Positions 62,481-64,000 of a DNA stretch of 64,000 nt are shown piece after piece (the first letter of the stretch is position 1; every line of letters begins with the position of its first letter). Source of the DNA: Rhizobacter sp. SG703. Its GTDB lineage: Bacteria > Pseudomonadota > Gammaproteobacteria > Burkholderiales > Burkholderiaceae_C. The notes under the pieces are model-generated. The model searched no databases. It was not told where the DNA came from and saw only the letters and a program-made list of their open reading frames with translations. Location of the stretch: positions 234,503-298,502 of the forward strand of contig NZ_JAAZQK010000010.1 in the NCBI RefSeq assembly GCF_012275445.1, read 5' to 3'. Made by a program: the position numbers and the translations under genes.

Positions 62481-63485
62481 TCAAAGCACCTGATCCCGCA
62501 GCTGCGGAAACACCGCCCCCACCTTCCCAAGCAGATAGTCTCCATAGATCCCGTCGAACGCATGCGGATTCGCACGGTCCCACCTCGACGCGCTGTCGTC
62601 GCCGGCAGGCGGCAGGCCTTCGATCGGCTGCACCCGCGCATCGAACGCCGGGTCGAAGAAGAACGGGAACGACAGCCGGTCGCGTCCCGAGGTGTTGAGC
62701 CGCACGCGGTGCGGCGTCGAGCGGTACAGCCCGCCGGTCATGCGGTCGAGCATGTCGCCGATGTTGCAGACGAAGCTGTGCGGCAGCGGCGGCGCCTCGA
62801 TCCAGCCCGTGCGGGTCTTGACCTGCAGCCCGCCGACGTCGTCCTGGCGCAGCAGCGTCAGCAGGCCGTAGTCGGTGTGCTCGCCGACGCCCCATTGCGC
62901 ATCGATGCCGGCCGGCACCGGGCGCGTCGGGTAGTTGAACAGCCGGAACAGGATCAGCGGATCGGCGGTGCAGCGCTCGGCGAAGTAGCCGGGCGGCAGC
63001 GCGAGGCTCTGCGCGATGCGGCGCATCACGCGGTGGCCGAGGCCGGTCAGCGCGCTCATCGTTGCCAGCAAGGTTTCGCGGAAGCCGGCCAGCGCCGCGT
63101 GCTCGGGGAACAGGTTGCGGCCGTGCACCGGCATGCGGGCCTGCACGCGCGGGTCGTCGTCGCCCAGTTCCTCGCCGAGGTACAGCCCTTCCTTCCAGTC
63201 CGGGCGGCCCGAGGTCAGCTCGCCGCCCAGCGGGAAGTAACCGCGCCAGGCCCGGCCGCCCAGCGCCATGCGCCACTGCAGCTTGGTCGGCTCGTCGAGC
63301 GCGAAGAAGCGCCGGCTCAGGTCTTCGAGCCGCGCCATCAGCGCCTCGTCGACACCGTGGTTCACGGCGTAGAAGAAGCCGTGCGCCCGACACGCCTCGC
63401 CGATCTGCCGCGCGACCGCGGGCTCGGGCAACGCGAGGTCGATCACCGGCAGGTGCTGCTGAAGCGAAGTCGCCAAGGTGTTCAT
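62481..63485 (-). CDS. 2-oxoglutarate/Fe(II) dioxygenase, isopenicillin-N-synthase family
   Basis: 334 residues. The N-terminal DIOX_N part has LPVIDLALPEPAVARQIGEA and CRAHGFFYAVNHGVDEALM. The iron site is GEHTDYGLLTLL (His-x-Asp) plus STPHRVRLN (distal His), and RLSFPFFFDP gives the Arg-x-Ser that binds 2-oxoglutarate. It lies upstream of the ssu operon on the same strand with the ssuE promoter between. It could cut a sulfonate or sulfate ester or act elsewhere; the substrate cannot be told. Confidence 0.9.
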   Translation of the reverse strand: MNTLATSLQQHLPVIDLALPEPAVARQIGEACRAHGFFYAVNHGVDEALMARLEDLSRRFFALDEPTKLQWRMALGGRAWRGYFPLGGELTSGRPDWKEGLYLGEELGDDDPRVQARMPVHGRNLFPEHAALAGFRETLLATMSALTGLGHRVMRRIAQSLALPPGYFAERCTADPLILFRLFNYPTRPVPAGIDAQWGVGEHTDYGLLTLLRQDDVGGLQVKTRTGWIEAPPLPHSFVCNIGDMLDRMTGGLYRSTPHRVRLNTSGRDRLSFPFFFDPAFDARVQPIEGLPPAGDDSASRWDRANPHAFDGIYGDYLLGKVGAVFPQLRDQVL

Positions 63486-63608
63486 CGGGCACCAGCATAG
63501 ACGCGCTCCATTCGATTTCGCATGTCCCGAAGAAGGAGGATGGACATCCGCCGTCCGTCAGCTAGACTGCCGCGCACAAGCAGAACATCAAACCGAACGG
63601 GAGCGGGT

Positions 63609-64000
63609 TTGAAAGATTCAGTGGCCATCGAGCAGGCGCAATCGCATTCGCCGAGCGGAGACGACGAGCGCGCCGCGGCCTCGCAGGCGCGCCATCCGGG
63701 CGAGGCGGCGTTGCATGCGCTGTGCCTGGTCGCCCGGCTGCACCAGGTGCCCGCCGACCCCGCGGCGCTGCTGCACCAGCTCGGCAAAAGCCCGAGCGAG
63801 CCGGTGTCCACCGACGACCTGTTGCTGGCGGCCAGGCACCTGGGCCTGAAGGCCAAGCTGTCGTCCACCACCATCGAGCGGATCGAACTCGCCGCGTTGC
63901 CGGCACTGGCGGTGATGAACGACGGCCGCGTCGTCGTCCTCGCGCAATGCGACGGACAACGTGTGCTGTTCCGCGACGTTCGCACCGACAGCGCCCGCCC
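63609..64000 (+). CDS. Type I secretion ATPase with C39-like domain, N-terminal part (3' partial)
   Basis: The first about 130 residues run past the window end. TTG at 63609 is the start: GGGAG lies 5 nt before it and no ATG is near the fold start. The region LHALCLVARLHQVPADPAAL, VSTDDLLLAARHLGLKAKLS and LPALAVMNDGRVVVLAQCDG is a C39-peptidase-like fold as in HlyB/LapB ATPases. The catalytic DCG cysteine of true C39 peptidases is missing, so it probably binds the RTX cargo without cutting it. The membrane and ATPase domains lie outside the window. Confidence 0.8.
   Translation, partial: MKDSVAIEQAQSHSPSGDDERAAASQARHPGEAALHALCLVARLHQVPADPAALLHQLGKSPSEPVSTDDLLLAARHLGLKAKLSSTTIERIELAALPALAVMNDGRVVVLAQCDGQRVLFRDVRTDSAR

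Noticed and set aside
1..64000. tRNA, rRNA, CRISPR arrays, insertion sequences or prophage
   Set aside because: No cloverleaf-like gene, regularly spaced repeats, transposase or phage structural gene was seen; the dispersed repeats are irregularly spaced and non-coding by nature.

Overview
The window is a GC-rich chromosomal segment (about 70% GC by eye) from what is most likely a betaproteobacterium of the order Burkholderiales. This rests on a Bug-family solute receptor, a CysB-type LysR regulator beside sulfate and sulfonate transport genes, and the dispersed repeat read as 'SFDRLR' that is common in such genomes. I name no genus. Coding density is high, many genes overlap by ATGA, and I saw no rRNA, tRNA, CRISPR array, phage or insertion sequence.

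Layout. 1-3312: three genes of a peptide ABC importer. 3337-5178: a lone membrane histidine kinase. 5272-6990: a TetR regulator, a small membrane peptide and an alpha/beta hydrolase, with matching palindromes at both promoters. 7293-7811: two unknown small ORFs ending in a strong terminator. 7953-9236: an NCS2 uracil/xanthine permease. 9348-13552: tandem paralogous TPR-GGDEF diguanylate cyclases. 13571-16108: a hybrid histidine kinase. 16280-20717: a Bug receptor, a GtrA protein, a low-GC orphan, a ChbG/HpnK deacetylase, a lipid-linked GT2 and a small unknown. 20843-29361: a SulP transporter, an acetyltransferase, a GH3 enzyme, a small envelope operon and an acyl-CoA ligase. 29535-33302: a GT39-like membrane glycosyltransferase, a GlxA-type regulator and a TDT transporter.

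33632-42346 is a complete sugar locus: binding protein, two permeases, GH1 beta-glucosidase, MalK-type ATPase and LamB-type porin on the minus strand, facing a LacI regulator. Copies of the palindrome TGAAATCGATTTCA lie before the operon and before the porin gene, which suggests beta-glucoside uptake and hydrolysis under one repressor. 42462-51218 holds an HDOD protein, a transglutaminase-like gene broken by an in-frame amber codon, a TSUP exporter, a response regulator/kinase pair divergent from an ECF sigma factor, and a CysB-type regulator.

51263-62313 is a sulfur-acquisition block on the minus strand: cysA, cysW, cysT and two sulfate-binding proteins, a thioredoxin-like gene, then ssuEAADCB for alkanesulfonate uptake and desulfonation. 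A shared ATAAG motif lies before the sulfur units and before the CysB-type gene. A 2-oxoglutarate/Fe(II) oxygenase and the start of a type I secretion ATPase end the window.

The most unusual signal is a family of seven 80-110 bp structured repeats (22543-53272). Six begin at or within a few bases of the 3' end of a gene on the same strand or of the preceding copy. They keep two predicted hairpins, with paired base changes in one stem. One copy supplies the C-terminal tail of the SulP protein, one is read in frame inside the N-terminus of CysW, and one fills the spacer of a two-component operon.
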